The translations under genes and the position numbers were made by a program. A stretch of DNA of 64,000 nt. Source: Gnetum montanum (Eukaryota > Streptophyta > Gnetopsida > Gnetales > Gnetaceae). Positions 45,200 through 56,438 of the stretch are shown one piece after another. The stretch covers positions 533,692-597,691 of the forward strand of contig MNCI01030582.1 of the NCBI GenBank assembly GCA_015680685.1, written 5' to 3'. The notes under the pieces were generated by a model. It was given only the letters and a program-made list of their open reading frames with translations, ran no database searches and was not told the origin of the DNA. Every line of letters begins with the position of its first letter. The first letter of the stretch is position 1.

Positions 45200-46035
45200 G
45201 ATACATTTTTTAGGATTTAATGAAATACCATACTCACAACATCTATCAAAAACTTGTTGAAGATGATCAATATGATCTTACTTCCTTTTTGAAAACTTAG
45301 TGATATTAGCCAAATAAACCACAATAAACTCACCTATTAAACCTTTGAAGGATAAATCCATCACTCTTAGAAAAGTAGCTCCAACATTTGACAATCCAAA
45401 TGCCATTCTTTGATAAGAAAAAGTTCCCCATTTGGTGATAAATGTTGTTTTATATTTGTCACACTTATCTACCATGATTGATTGTAGCCTAAAAAACCAT
45501 ATAGGAAAGAATATACTTAGCAACCTAATACTTTGATCAATTCTAGGAAGTGGGTATTTATCTTTTTCAAAGTCTTCATTCAAATTTTTGAAATCTACAT
45601 AAAGCCTAATATCATCATTTTTTTCCTTACTTGAACAAGGTTAGCAAGTTATGTCAAATATCTAATTGGATATATGATTTGTGCTTGCAATAACTTCTTG
45701 ATCTTAGCTTCCATAGCTGGTTCAAATGATGGATTAAATTTCATTTATTTTTGTTTAACTATCTTACAACCTTCTATTAAAGGAAATTTATGGGTCATCA
45801 CATTTGGTCTAAAAGTCTTAAGATCATCATAAGACTAAGCAAAGTTTTCCAAATTATTTTTCAAAAGTAATAATAATTTTTTCTTGAAGATTGAATCCTT
45901 TTCTTTTGTGACATTTAACATCTTTGGTATCTTAGTAGATCCAAAATTCACTACTTCATAAGCTTGATCATCTTTATTCTGTATATCTTTTCCAATAAGC
46001 CAATTTTTGCTAAACTCATGTTCATAATCAATCAC
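45200..46035 (-). pseudogene. reverse transcriptase of B
   Basis: Motifs in order are EAKIKKLLQAQIIYPIRY, DKYPLPRIDQ, KTTFITKWGTFSYQRMAFGL and GATFLRVMD. The active site reads YLAN (45316-45305) instead of YxDD, so both aspartates are lost. Frames break repeatedly between 45583 and 45835. Confidence 0.87.
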
Positions 46036-46249
46036 CTTTTTGGGAATAAAATTTTTCTTAAACCTTAATGTTATTTCAAGTATTATTTGACTTTTAAATT
46101 CTTATTTATTCCTTAAGAATCTAAGCAATTGATCATCATCTTTGAATACTTGTAAATGCTTTATGTTATCTAGTACTGATGGTTGATGTTCTTTCTAAAC
46201 TATTATCCCTTCATACTCTTCTATCTTTTTCATATCTAATGTTGAAGTT

Positions 46250-46613
46250 GCCTTTGCTAAATCATATGGTATATAATTTTCTTCCTACATATAGGTGTTA
46301 TTTTAAGGTGATGAAACTGATTCAACATTGTACAAACAAGTTGTTTATAGGGTCGCAAGACTAAGCTTTTTACTACAAAATAACCTTTAATTTGTTTACG
46401 AACTAATCTTGAGTCTTCTTTTGTGGTGATTACCTTGATTTCCATTTACAATACTATTTTAATTTCAATACTAAGAGCTTCATATTTAGCCTTGTTGTTA
46501 GTACAAGGAAAAGACAAATGAATTGCTTTAAAAAATTTTGGGAAATCATCTTTTACTAGAACTACTATGGCTCCTACACCTTTAGAGTTATAAGAACAAT
46601 CAAAGTCTCCCAT
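46250..46613 (-). pseudogene. archaeal-type RNase H upstream of RT in B
   Basis: From 46613: GDFDCSYNSKGVGAIVVLV, then LSFPCTNNKAKYEALSIEI, EDSRLVRKQIKGYF and PYKQLVCTMLNQFHHLKI. It follows the plan of the second RNase H of Tat elements (FDGSSN, CTNNxAEYEAL, GDSQLV, LLxxF), with one stop. Here it lies between protease and RT. In E1 and E2 it lies between RNase H and integrase. Confidence 0.75.
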
Positions 46614-46855
46614 TTTCTCTCATCTTGAGATTCTTCTTTCTCCAAGGTGTAAATTTCTTGAAGTGTGCAAATTTTGGTTTCAAAAGCTCTTATTTCAACA
46701 ACTTTATTTTTCCCATTCAAAGTAATGTTTTCATTCATCAAAGGTTCATTGTATACTGTATATGTATATTTGATTCAGCTCCCCTTTCCAAGGTAGTCAC
46801 ATATGAGAATAATCTATTGATATGTAACGAGAGAAATTCTTACTCCAACTTCTAC

Positions 46856-47254
46856 TCAACAAAAGACTGTAAATTTGGTATATCTATTACTTGAATTTGG
46901 GATATCTGTTACTCTACTTTTTATATGAGGATCAAAGGTGATTTCTAGTAGAAAATTGGGTAGCTGATCCACAATCTTCACTCTACTTTTGTCCACTTGA
47001 ACAATCTTTTTATTGGATTTTTCAAGAGTCAAACCAAGTTTTTTGCATATAGATAATGGCATAATAGTATAGGTAGCTCTAGAATCAACCAAACAATTGT
47101 GAAGATACTTATCTTTTAACTTCATTGTCAAAAGAAAAGGAGAAGCTTCTTTATCAAGAGTACACTCATAACTAGTTTTTGTTATCTTATCAATGATAAA
47201 CACATAGCTTAACTTTGATTCTCCAAATCTTCCTTTACCTTTAATAAACTCCAA
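46856..47254 (-). pseudogene. aspartic protease of B
   Basis: HNCLVDSRATYTIMPLSICK corresponds to the retropepsin active site D-S-G-A. The Gly is Arg (DSRA, 47086-47075), which would disrupt it. KKLGLTLEKSNKKIVQVDK continues the fold. The frame is open for 132 codons. Confidence 0.8.
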
Positions 47255-48764
47255 AGATTTTTTTTGTTGATCTCCTATCTATAATAGTTGATATATACTA
47301 ATATTGGCCCTGACAGGTTTAAGATCTTTAATCAAATTGTATACCCCATCTCCATAAAAGCCTAGTTTCTTCATCCATTTATTAATAGTTTGATTTTGAG
47401 TACATTGCTCTACTTGATCTTCTTTACCTTTATTTTTATTTCTTCTACTTGGTTCAAAAATTCTCCTCTTAGTAGATGGATTAGAAATGACATTTGGAGG
47501 CTTGGAAGTAGTTAATCTTTATTTTGATCATAGACTATATCCATTTTCTTCATTGTTATTACAGTTTTCATCTGATGATATATCCTCTTCAAAACTTGAT
47601 AGGGAAGAGGTATCACTAGATCCATTGTTAGAATATTTTCTTGAACACTAGATAACTCATTATTTGATTCAATATCAAGGAAGTTAGACATAGAAAAATC
47701 ATTTTCATCCTCATATTCTACTAACTTAGTATCTTAATGCTTATGTTTCCTATTTTTCTTTTCCTTCTTGATTTTAACCTTTATCAAATCCTTTTCTAGT
47801 TTCATACTTTGTTAGATAAATCTCTCATTAACTGTCCCTTTTCAAATTCTCTACTTTCTAACTCATGCTCTAGCTTAATATGAGATGGACCCGATAATGC
47901 ATTAAGTTGAGAAAAATCTTGCACAAGAATCATCATTTTTTATTCTCTTTTCTGAGTTGTAACAATATCTTCATGATGCAAATTCAACTATTTTTCCAAT
48001 TGTATAGCTTCACTAAAGTTTTCATTCAATGTTAGCAAGTTTGGAGTTCTTCTTAACTAGATTGAAATATTGGGATTCACAGCCTTCGCTTGTACTAGCC
48101 CAAAGTATAGTTGTTGTTGATCCAATTAATTGTGAAACTGGGCCAAGAAAAGACTCTTCATATCATCCCAACTTATGATACTATTACTTGATAAGTTTGA
48201 ATACCAAATATAAGCCATCTCCTTTAAATTTGCTACAAACAACCTACAAGCTTGATCTTGGTGTTGAACATTTGCATGAACCAAAGCTAACTCAAATAAG
48301 TGAATGTATTCATTAGCTAAGTAAGCTTCTACAGGAATAAAAGGATCAAGAAAATATTTATAAAGTACCTTAGGAATATCATTGTAGTTTTGAAATCCTA
48401 ATGATGTAACTCTTTGTTAAAGATTTTTCATCCTAGTAGAATTCCTTTTGATTGATGAACTCTTATATTTCTTTGAATTTCTCTTATAGACTAATAAACC
48501 AAATAGAAGAGGTGATTTTTTTTATTCCTCTGGTTTTTACTCAACTACTTGTTCCAAACTCAAGAACCCTTTTCTATTCTTTTTTTGATGAATAATTAGT
48601 CTTATAATCAAGAATTTCTTTGGAACCTTTGAAATCTTCCAAACTATCAATCTATTTAGTCATTAACTAAAAATAGTATCTAATTCTTTCAAGCCCTTCT
48701 AATAACAAAAAGAACTATTTTTGTGCTGGGATTATGAGGCTGATGAACTTAGCTAATAAATTTC
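47255..48764 (-). pseudogene. gag: gag of B
   Basis: The capsid part (about 48400-48060) reads ALVHANVQHQDQACRLFVA, MAYIWYSNLSSNSIISWDD and FLAQFH. Then comes a coiled-coil-like stretch (HELESREFEKGQLMRDLSNK) and a basic/acidic tail. It has many stops. The right two-thirds was copied by the tandem duplication and recurs at 56439-58260. Confidence 0.78.
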
Positions 48765-48780
48765 CCTCCTTCTAACACCA
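48765..48780 (-). promoter_or_regulatory. Primer-binding site of B (tRNA-Leu type)
   Basis: The minus strand reads TGGTGTTAGAAGGAGG. The complement of plant tRNA-Leu(CAA) 3' end plus CCA begins TGGTGTCAGAAGTGGG (13 of 16 match, from memory of that tRNA). It lies about 10 bp from the LTR. Confidence 0.6.
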
Positions 48781-48786
48781 AAAGAA

Positions 48787-49024
48787 CTAATGGAAATCAT
48801 TTGGGATCATTAACATTGTGGCCTATGGTCTCATGACCTTTGGGATCACGAGATGCAAAGGTATTATTCAAATAGGATTTAGGTGCTTGCTAGTCTTTAG
48901 TAGCACCAAGACCTAAATACCTCCAAATAGACTCAATGATTATGAAATGAACTAAACATGAGTATGTGTTTGTTGTTGTGAATGTTGAAATGGTTAGATT
49001 GTGTGTGAAACTGTAGTTGGCTAT
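48787..49024 (-). repeat. 5' LTR of B, proximal stub
   Basis: It matches the left end of the 3' LTR (38456-38690). It stops at GCTAT (49020-49024), where a family-T LTR begins. The rest of the LTR is at 63861. Confidence 0.8.
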
Positions 49025-49540
49025 TGATGAGTGGAAAGGTACCCCCTATGTCCAACCATATCAATCACAAACGTTCATGCACGATCCAGTTGAATTCCAT
49101 GGATGAGACAAGTTGTGGCATCTAGATCACAGTTCACTCTGGACTAGTGGTAGCTTTGTCATGTATGATTGAGTCTAAAGTGAGGCATATGATTCTTGAT
49201 GTTCTTCCAGCCTTAGGCTACTCCTAATGACAATAAAGAAATAAATTATTTAACTAATTAGCAATAGAAAGTAAAGTCCAAACTAGCATATAGGTGATGA
49301 GTGTCCATGCCCAACTTGCCATACACATCCTAAACCCACATATCCACTACTCAGATTACCAAGTGCTATGCTACTAGGTGAACTAAGTAATAACAATGTT
49401 GGAATTACCAAGAGAATATGTGTTTACACTCAAAACTAGTCATGCTCATTTCACCAATTCATTAATGTGCATGAAAATGTAAATATTAACTAAGTGCATG
49501 GAATATAAATTGCATTAAAAGTAAATTTAATCTAACTCAA
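49025..49540 (-). repeat. Partial family-T LTR (duplicate of the T-F LTR)
   Basis: It starts TGATGAGTGGAAAGGTACC and matches 58503-59030. It is cut by the pararetrovirus at 49541; its next 14 bp (TGTTGTAATGAATA) are at 56425-56438. Confidence 0.88.
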
Positions 49541-49609
49541 GGATGGATTCAAGATGAATGGGTCGAGGTTGATGCAAAATAGAAATCTGATCACAAATTA
49601 GATGAAATG

Positions 49610-50320
49610 GATAAAGTTGATAGTGGTACACTTTCTCTTGCTTCCACTTTGATGTATTATAAGAATAATCAAAGACCTACCCTAGCAGGACTATACTGGA
49701 AAACTATGGAACAAGATGTTGGATGTGTGGAACGATTCACCTTAAGGTATTATTGGTAAATGGGAGTAGTATTTTCATCAATGCCTAAGTTGGAGGAACC
49801 AGAAATGATGAGTTTTGGACAATTGAAATGTAGTCGTACTGTTGCCTCCTTGGCCGATAAGACTATACAAGTTATTCATGGAGATCTAGTTAAAAGGCTA
49901 GTAGTGTTTGAAATCAGAAGTTCAAGTCAGGCCCCAGGTAAGGTTAGTCCTATCCATGTCCCTTCTTATGATAAATATGGTAAAATGTATATCTATCCAT
50001 AAAAAATTTGGGTTGAAGAAGATTATGAAGATAATCCGTTTGCGGAAGAAGATCGAAAGATGTTGTAGGACGTAGCATCTAGGCATGCTACCATTTATGA
50101 TGAATACACTACCCTAGTTTATGATCAAGGTATGGAAACTCAAATTCAAGAACAAGAGGATTTAAGATTTAGAAAACACTTGATAAGAATGCTAATGTTT
50201 GATGAAGTTGATGAGCAAATACAAGACCACAATAGGAACATTAGGGATAGGCATTGAGCGTTCATGCTCCGATCTAGCAATGTATATATGAAGCAAAAGG
50301 AACCAACAGAAGGAGAAGAA
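49610..50320 (+). pseudogene. Caulimovirid N-terminal region
   Basis: A mostly open frame with stops at about 50000, 50067 and 50256. The open part 49760-50002 (PKLEEPEMMSFGQLKCSRT) and an acidic stretch following it have no recognised domain. It is continuous with the movement-protein region downstream. Confidence 0.6.
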
Positions 50321-51000
50321 ATGTCAAAAGATCAAAAGGTGATTCTATCCTTCCATGACATATTGTTAACAAAGAAATATTTTGTATCAGGAAAAGAGAA
50401 GCTAGAATTTCATGCTATTCCAAAGGATGCTATTTATAATTTTGCTAATACTTTTTCTGCTCGAATGTCTATCTCAATTAAGTAAAAAAAATCTTTACTA
50501 GAAATTAAAGGTCATGGGATTCAACCAGTGTTCTTGCCTTTTTTCACCAAATGAGAAGTTGCAAAATGGAAGGTTGATGGATATCATTATGTACATAGTG
50601 AACAAATCGATATAATAGTGAGTCCAAAGTTTAACTATGATGTGAGAGCTAAATATATTATTACACTGTTAGATAGTAGAATTCTGGGATCTAATCAATA
50701 TGCTAATGATGCTTGGGAAGTAGCCAAGATTTGTCAATTTCATGGTGTACTAGATTCATATGCTTTGTGTATCATGCAACCTAATTTCCAATTGGCATTA
50801 GAAGATGATTTTATTACATCTACCTTACTTATCTATATTGAAATTCATTGTGTGCATTTATTACTAGGATCAGTCTACATAGCCATAGGAGCCTGCGACA
50901 CATTTCAATTATCAAATACTATTCTAATGAATCATAAGCTCAAATGGGTAGTGCAGTTTTCGCATGAGAGCAAACATCTATCAGCATGAAGTAAAAGTAT
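50321..51000 (+). pseudogene. Caulimovirid movement-protein region
   Basis: The pieces 50264-50485 and 50618-50989 resemble the 30K-superfamily movement proteins of caulimovirids: YHYVHSEQIDIIVSPKF, the aspartate-containing TLLDSRI, and a downstream Phe/Leu-rich beta region. Such proteins move virus through plasmodesmata. Stops at about 50483 and 50552 break it. Confidence 0.7.
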
Positions 51001-51840
51001 TTTAGTACTAGGATATGTTCAAGGTTTTCCAAAAATTTATTCATTGCTAAAAGACCAGGAATTCACAACCTATGAACCCCAAAGTGGAGTCGCTATCCAC
51101 TTTAACAGTTCGATCAATCAGCAACAATTACTATGGAAGCAATTCTGCCAACCTTGCCACCAACCAAGTTTAAAGAAGCAGCATCTACTTCAACCAAGGT
51201 AGAATCACCTAATTATGACACTAGAGGTACATTATTCATGCTACAGACTAGCAAAATGGTGTTAGGAAAATGACTAATTTATGGAGGAAAATGGCCATCA
51301 AGAGCCTCCTATTATACAACAACATCAAAAGATGATCCACTAGCAACAAGGGAAAATTGTAGTTTTCTTCTCGAACATTTAATTGATTCTCCAAATCAAC
51401 AAAAAGATGAGGTAAAATAGTTAAATTATTTTGTGAATTGGACCTCCTATGCTAGTCAAAATTGGATTGCAGAATTCTTAAAGGAAGCCTATATTTTAGA
51501 CAAACAAATGAAGTTACCTCTAGTTACAGTAAAGCCTCCACCAAAGCCATCAGTATAGCACCAAGATCCAACAAAAAAATTGCTAAAAAAATCCAAAGAT
51601 TGAGAAAAGAAAAGGTAGGAAAGTGTCCAACAAAGGAAAGGCATGAGGAAGAAGAGGACAAATCTCCTAAGAGTAAGGCAAATTTTGAAAAGGAAGTACA
51701 TCACAAGGATGAACATATTGTTGAACTCAAAGATAATGGCTGTCAAACTAGACTAATGATAGCAAGAAGATTAGATCCACCTTGGAGACAGTATCAACAA
51801 CCATCAAGCTTCTCAGCATTTTAACAATGACTAGCAACAA
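51001..51840 (+). pseudogene. Caulimovirid linker region, Lys/Glu-rich
   Basis: The open part 51462-51824 has a strongly basic segment (KIAKKIQRLRKEKVGKCPTK) followed by an acidic/Lys-rich segment. It lies between the movement and coat domains. No domain is recognised. Confidence 0.5.
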
Positions 51841-52720
51841 CAGTTCCTATTATAGACATTGACTACTTACCACCAAAAGAAGTGTTTCATGCTATCTGAT
51901 TATGGATAGATCAGTTGAAAACAACAATGATAGTATTGCAATTGGATGAAAGAATAATTATTCTAGGAGCATTTACTAGAGCTGCTAGGAAAATCTGTCA
52001 TTAGTGGGAAATTTTAACGCTTGAACAATAGAAGAAAATATTGCAACAAAGATTACAAGGAGTATTTGTAGCCCTAGTAACTAAATTCATTGTTTATTTG
52101 TCTACCAATATGTGACTATTATATAAAGTGCTTTTAAGTCAAAAGAAGCTTACCAATCTAAAATACTTTTAGTAGTTTAGTGCTAAATATAGTAAAGAAG
52201 CTTATAGGTTAGCGTTGCATCGAGATCCTATGATTTCCTTCCTATATTTAGGAAGTATTCTAGCTAAGCCTGGGCATATGGTACTTTACAAAGCCATTGA
52301 AAAGAATATGGACCTATCTCTTACCTATTTTGCTGATATTGTCCATATGGCCAGACAAGAGCTTCAGTTTGCATGTTACAATGTGAGTTTAACAAAATTG
52401 CTCCCATTAGCAGAATTTTGTGCTAATTTAGATGAAAAAGATGTTTTTGATAGACTGCCCAGAAGACCAAGAAGAAAGAAGGTAACAAAGGCAACTAATA
52501 TCTAAAGATATCCAAGATCCACAAGACGAAGATGGTATAGGGGTTCAAGACTATGATCAACAAAGAGGACAACTATGTCTGCCAAGAAAATAAGATATCC
52601 TATCAATCACAAAAAGGTATGTTGTTATCACTGTAAGTAATTTGGACATTATGCTCATGAATGCCCATAGTGAAAGTTAGATCCAAGGATCAAAGCATTC
52701 TTTGATAATTATTTAGAAAA
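51841..52720 (+). pseudogene. Caulimovirid coat-protein region with CCHC knuckle
   Basis: The frame at 52215-52505 (ending in the basic RLPRRPRRKKVTKATNI) leads to a CX2CX4HX4C knuckle at 52623-52664 (CYHCK, FGHYAHEC). An in-frame TAA (52638-52640) lies inside the knuckle. This knuckle follows the capsid domain in caulimovirids and binds nucleic acid. Several other stops are present. Confidence 0.75.
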
Positions 52721-53139
52721 ATGGGAACTAGTTGATGATCCAAAGCAAAAAGAACCATCTGAGCAGCTTTACCAGATTCAATTACTCTCTAATGATGATT
52801 TAGAAAGTGAAGGGGAATTTTGACGAAGAAGTACAATCAAATCTAGAGGAAGATGAAAATAATCAAGAGCTACCAAGAGGAATGATGATGCAAACCCAAT
52901 TTTCAGATTGGAATAGCATAGATTTAGCTGAATACTAGATACAAAAACTCTCAATAGATGACTATGTTGAGATTGATACTTGGTTGAATGATCAAGAAAT
53001 GTATTGTACATCAGAAGGTGACCTTGAACAATTAACACAACATATGTCCTAGCAATCTCTAGAAGATCAAGATGATGACCTACATTGCAATGAAGAATTA
53101 TTAGATGCACCTAGCACATCTCAGTTAGGCACAAAGCCA
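52721..53139 (+). pseudogene. Acidic linker of caulimovirid polyprotein
   Basis: Asp/Glu/Gln-rich scraps between knuckle and protease, with several frameshifts. No domain seen. Confidence 0.5.
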
Positions 53140-53607
53140 ATGACAATCCTTCAAAAGGTACCCCTAAAATTCCTGATTACACCATATGAAAAGAGATTTC
53201 CTATTGTTACAAAATTTGAAAAAGCTCAAAGTTTATCAAAATCTACCATTCCAACTGAACAACAACATCAAATCAAGCATCTTATGTCTTTACATAGCAT
53301 AATCATCATACCAATCAAGTTAGCAATTAATGGTGAGTGTAACTGTAAGAAATATCAAGCTTTTTTTGACACTGGAGCAACCTTGAATTTCTGCTACAAA
53401 GATGTGCTTGAGAACTAGGTGTCTCATCCAAACCAGGTAAAGCTTGATACCATGAATGGAGTAAGAAGTCTAAATTATTTTGCATTCAATATTCCTATCC
53501 AGTCAAGGAATGTTTATATTGGGAAGAAAAATTTTGTCCAAATTTCTAATAGTGATTTTGATGTGGGCCTTGGAGCACATTTCATGGATGCACTCTCATT
53601 GAATTAG
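53140..53607 (+). pseudogene. Caulimovirid aspartic protease
   Basis: AFFDTGATLNFC carries an intact D-T-G-A active site (53368-53379). A stop (TAG 53416-53418) follows 13 codons later, and the frame resumes to 53607 (VGLGAHFMDALSLN). In relatives this protease cuts the polyprotein. Confidence 0.8.
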
Positions 53608-53609
53608 AT

Positions 53610-54700
53610 TTGCTTATATGTTCCAATCCTAATGATGAATCTAGTCAGAAAGTAGCAATTTCCAGGATTCCATCAGAGTTGCACAAAAACAAACATCAAC
53701 AAATCAAAAGTATCTTCACATCTGCCAATCCATCAATTTCAAAAATTATTACTCAACATCAGATAGAAGATATTGCTAGAGCAAAATACAGGCATCAGAA
53801 AAAATTGATGAAAGCTTGTATTCAAGGGCTTAATGAACAAGTAGCATCTTTACTTATGCAAGTGCAAGAAGAATTATTATCATGCTGTTGTGAACATCCT
53901 CTACAATTCTAGGGCAAAGATAGTCTAGAAGCCTTCATCCCTACTGTACAAAACATTCCAATACAAAGTAAGGCAATAGTCCTCAATCCAGTAGATGCAG
54001 AAGAGCTATGATTACAAGTTGAGGACTTTCAGAAAAAGGGATTGATCAGAGAATCTCAGTCAAATTGTGCCTACTCAAGTTTCATTGTCCACAACCATGC
54101 AAAAATAAAAAGAGGAAAGCCTAAAATGGCTATCAATTATATTCCGCTTAATGCAATAACCATTGAGATAAAATGGCCATTACCAAATAGCGATGCAATG
54201 ATCCAAAAGGTACCAAGAAAGAAGATCTTTAGCAAATTTGATTGTAAGAGTAGGTATCATTAGATAAAAATCGCTAAGCAAGATATTCATAAAGTGGCAT
54301 TCAACACGCTGCAAGGATTATATGAATGACTTGTTATACCATTCAGATTGAAGAATGCCCCATCACAATTTCAAAGAAGAATGAATGCTATTTTTGGAAA
54401 AGTTTTTGATTTTTTTTGCAAATTATATAGATGATTTTCTAGTCTACTCCAATTTAGTATCAGAACATGTTGAACATTTGAAGGTATTTTCTCATCTATG
54501 CAATCAACATGGAATAAGATTATCTAAAGATCCAAAGAAGTTTTAAATAGGAAGAAGAGAAATTGACTTTCTTAAAGTAACATTGAAAGATGAAAAAATT
54601 CATATGCAGCCACATGTTCTACAGAAGATCTCAATGTTTCTAGATTAGCTAGAAAATAAAGAATAATGTTTAAGATTTCTTGGATGTCTTAATTATGTGG
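53610..54700 (+). pseudogene. Caulimovirid reverse transcriptase
   Basis: After a Gln/His-rich lead-in (53610-53912) the RT blocks are seen in order: QKKGLIRESQSNCAYSSF, KPKMAINYIPLNAIT, FSKFDCKSRYH and LKNAPSQFQRRMN. The YIDD active site is intact (54424-54435). A run of T just before it (54409-54418) shifts the frame. Stops at 54261-54263 and elsewhere break the gene. Confidence 0.85.
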
Positions 54701-55250
54701 CCAAATATATAGCTAAGCTATCAGACAAAACCACTAAGATTCAAAAATGCAAAAATCAAACTCCATTTCAGTGGACACATCAAGCTACCAAGCAAGTTCA
54801 ACAGTTGAAGAAAGAATGTCCTAATATTCCTCCATTATCTCCCATCTTACATGGACTATTCATTCTAAATATAGATGCTAGCTATGATGCATGGGCCGCT
54901 ATGTTGCTAAGAATGGGAAAGAAAAGAGGAGAAGAAGAAATTTGTGCCTATGCTTCAGGAGCATTTCAGAAGAATGAGCTAAATTACTAGCCTATTGAAA
55001 AAGAGATTCTTACAACAATCAAGGGAATAAAAAAGTTTCACATCTATTTTTTCGAATAACCATTCATTCTATGAACAGAATCAACAAATTTGGCATCACT
55101 GTTAAAAAGGAAAATTCAGCCATCACCAAAATTGCGAAGATTTTCCTGGTGGTAATTTCTCTTGGCCCAATACAAGTTTACTATTCAAAAAAAATCTATG
55201 GAGTATTAAATCATTTACCAAATGCATTGAACAGAGAATTAAAAATATAG
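54701..55250 (+). pseudogene. Caulimovirid RNase H
   Basis: FILNIDASYDAWAAMLL has the first catalytic Asp (54874-54876). Then come CAYASGAFQKNELNY, a stop (54988), IEKEILTTIKGIKKFHIYF and LASLLKRKI. The later catalytic Asp seems replaced (TEST). Confidence 0.78.
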
Positions 55251-55870
55251 CAAGCAAAGATGATGCAGTCGACACATTTAGAAGAAAGTTCTCTAAAAGG
55301 AAAATACTCTCAAAATCCAATGGAAGATAATGAAGATTGGTGTTCTTGGCTGGTTCAAATATTGGAAGATAGAGTAAAATGGTGCAGAAGGATTCATAAG
55401 ATGTTTCCTCAAGAATCCATGAGCATATCCAAACAATATGCTACACTAGATCTCTATGTGAATATGGTAGAAGAATAGACTGCATAGTAAACAATTTAAA
55501 ATGGATTCGGTTGGAAGCTAAGATACTTCAACACTTATCAACAATGGAAGTTCTAGACAACATCCTACTAATTAGAAGATCATTATTCGCTAATTAGTCA
55601 GCTAGAAACTTCTTCTAAGAGCTTCTTCAAAGCATGAATGGGAAAACAAGCTTTGCAAGTCTTTTCAATGAATCAACCTGTACCATGAAGTTACATGGTA
55701 TGAGAATGAAGCTATAGTCCCCAAGAAAGTACCACTAGATGAGGCCATGTCATCAACATATCCATCAAATATTCTTAAAGATCTTTCAAAGTTGATTAAA
55801 AATTACACCGTCTACACACAAACACATGGCAAGATCTACTTCGTCCATAAAGTGATATTAAAGGAGATGA
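55251..55870 (+). pseudogene. Caulimovirid C-terminal region
   Basis: The open part 55260-55478 (DWCSWLVQILEDRVKWCRR) is followed by closed frames. It has no recognised domain and may be the end of the polyprotein. Confidence 0.5.
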
Positions 55871-55884
55871 GCAGATAACGATAA

Positions 55885-55962
55885 GACGTCAACAACTAAA
55901 GATAAGGATCTAGTTACTTGGCATGCATATCACACAAATAGAGTCATTCTATCCTATATATA
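55885..55962 (+). promoter_or_regulatory. Putative pregenomic RNA promoter
   Basis: A GACGTC palindrome (55885-55890) lies 65 bp upstream of TATATATA (55955-55962). ACGT-core elements a similar distance from TATA are typical of caulimovirid pregenomic promoters. It lies after RNase H, as expected. Confidence 0.55.
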
Positions 55963-56396
55963 CCCATGTATCCCCTCTTGTAGAAAAAAAAAGCAAGAGG
56001 CATTAGCAAGTCATGCATTGGGGTTGTCTACTCCTCAACCTAGTAGTCTTATTCTATCATGAAGTCCTTTTGTGGTTGGAGCTCAATCTCTTGGATGAGT
56101 TACAATTAGAGTCTAAGTCAGAATTAGAAGTCTAATTATGCCTGATAAAGTGTGTATTATTGGTATTATTTCTTTAGCCATCTTCTTGATTCTTGCTATC
56201 TGGCTGATGGTCAAAGTCCTTGTTGTGTGAATTTGCTTGATATATTAGCAGTCTATTTAAATAGGTCTTATTATTGTCCTGAGATCTATTATGTACTAGC
56301 TAGAAGCTGTGTCTATGTACAAGTTGATGCAATAAAGGTTTGGTTAAGACGGTTTATCCTTTGGTTCTATCTTTCTCCTCTATTTAACGCGTCATG

Positions 56397-56402
56397 AATA
56401 AA
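56397..56402 (+). terminator. Polyadenylation signal of caulimovirid
   Basis: AATAAA about 435 bp after the TATA box and 22 bp before the insertion ends. Another AATAAA lies at 56331-56336. Downstream placement of a signal after the promoter gives terminally redundant RNA in this family. Confidence 0.5.
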
Positions 56403-56424
56403 GAGTGAGAGTGCAAGATGCAAG

Positions 56425-56438
56425 TGTTGTAATGAATA
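56425..56438 (-). repeat. 14-bp family-T LTR remnant at duplication junction
   Basis: TGTTGTAATGAATA equals 59031-59044, the continuation of the LTR interrupted by the virus. Its last four bases (AATA) are shared with the left end of the duplicated unit. Confidence 0.8.

Larger units (their letters stand above)
47384..49540. repeat. Tandem duplication, left copy
   Basis: B gag, the B LTR stub and 516 bp of T-F LTR. It is equivalent to 56435-59030 and shows high identity by eye. The copy starts at AATA (47384-47387), the same four bases that end the LTR piece at 56435-56438. Confidence 0.9.
49541..56424 (+). mobile_element. Endogenous caulimovirid, near unit length, defective
   Basis: A plant pararetrovirus copy in the order movement protein, coat protein with zinc knuckle, aspartic protease, RT, RNase H, then an intergenic region with TATA box and AATAAA. 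There is no integrase, which separates it from the LTR elements around it. Many stops and frameshifts make it defective. Its length (6.9 kb) is close to a whole genome. It lies within a family-T LTR. The genus is not assigned; RT phylogeny would be needed. Confidence 0.88.
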
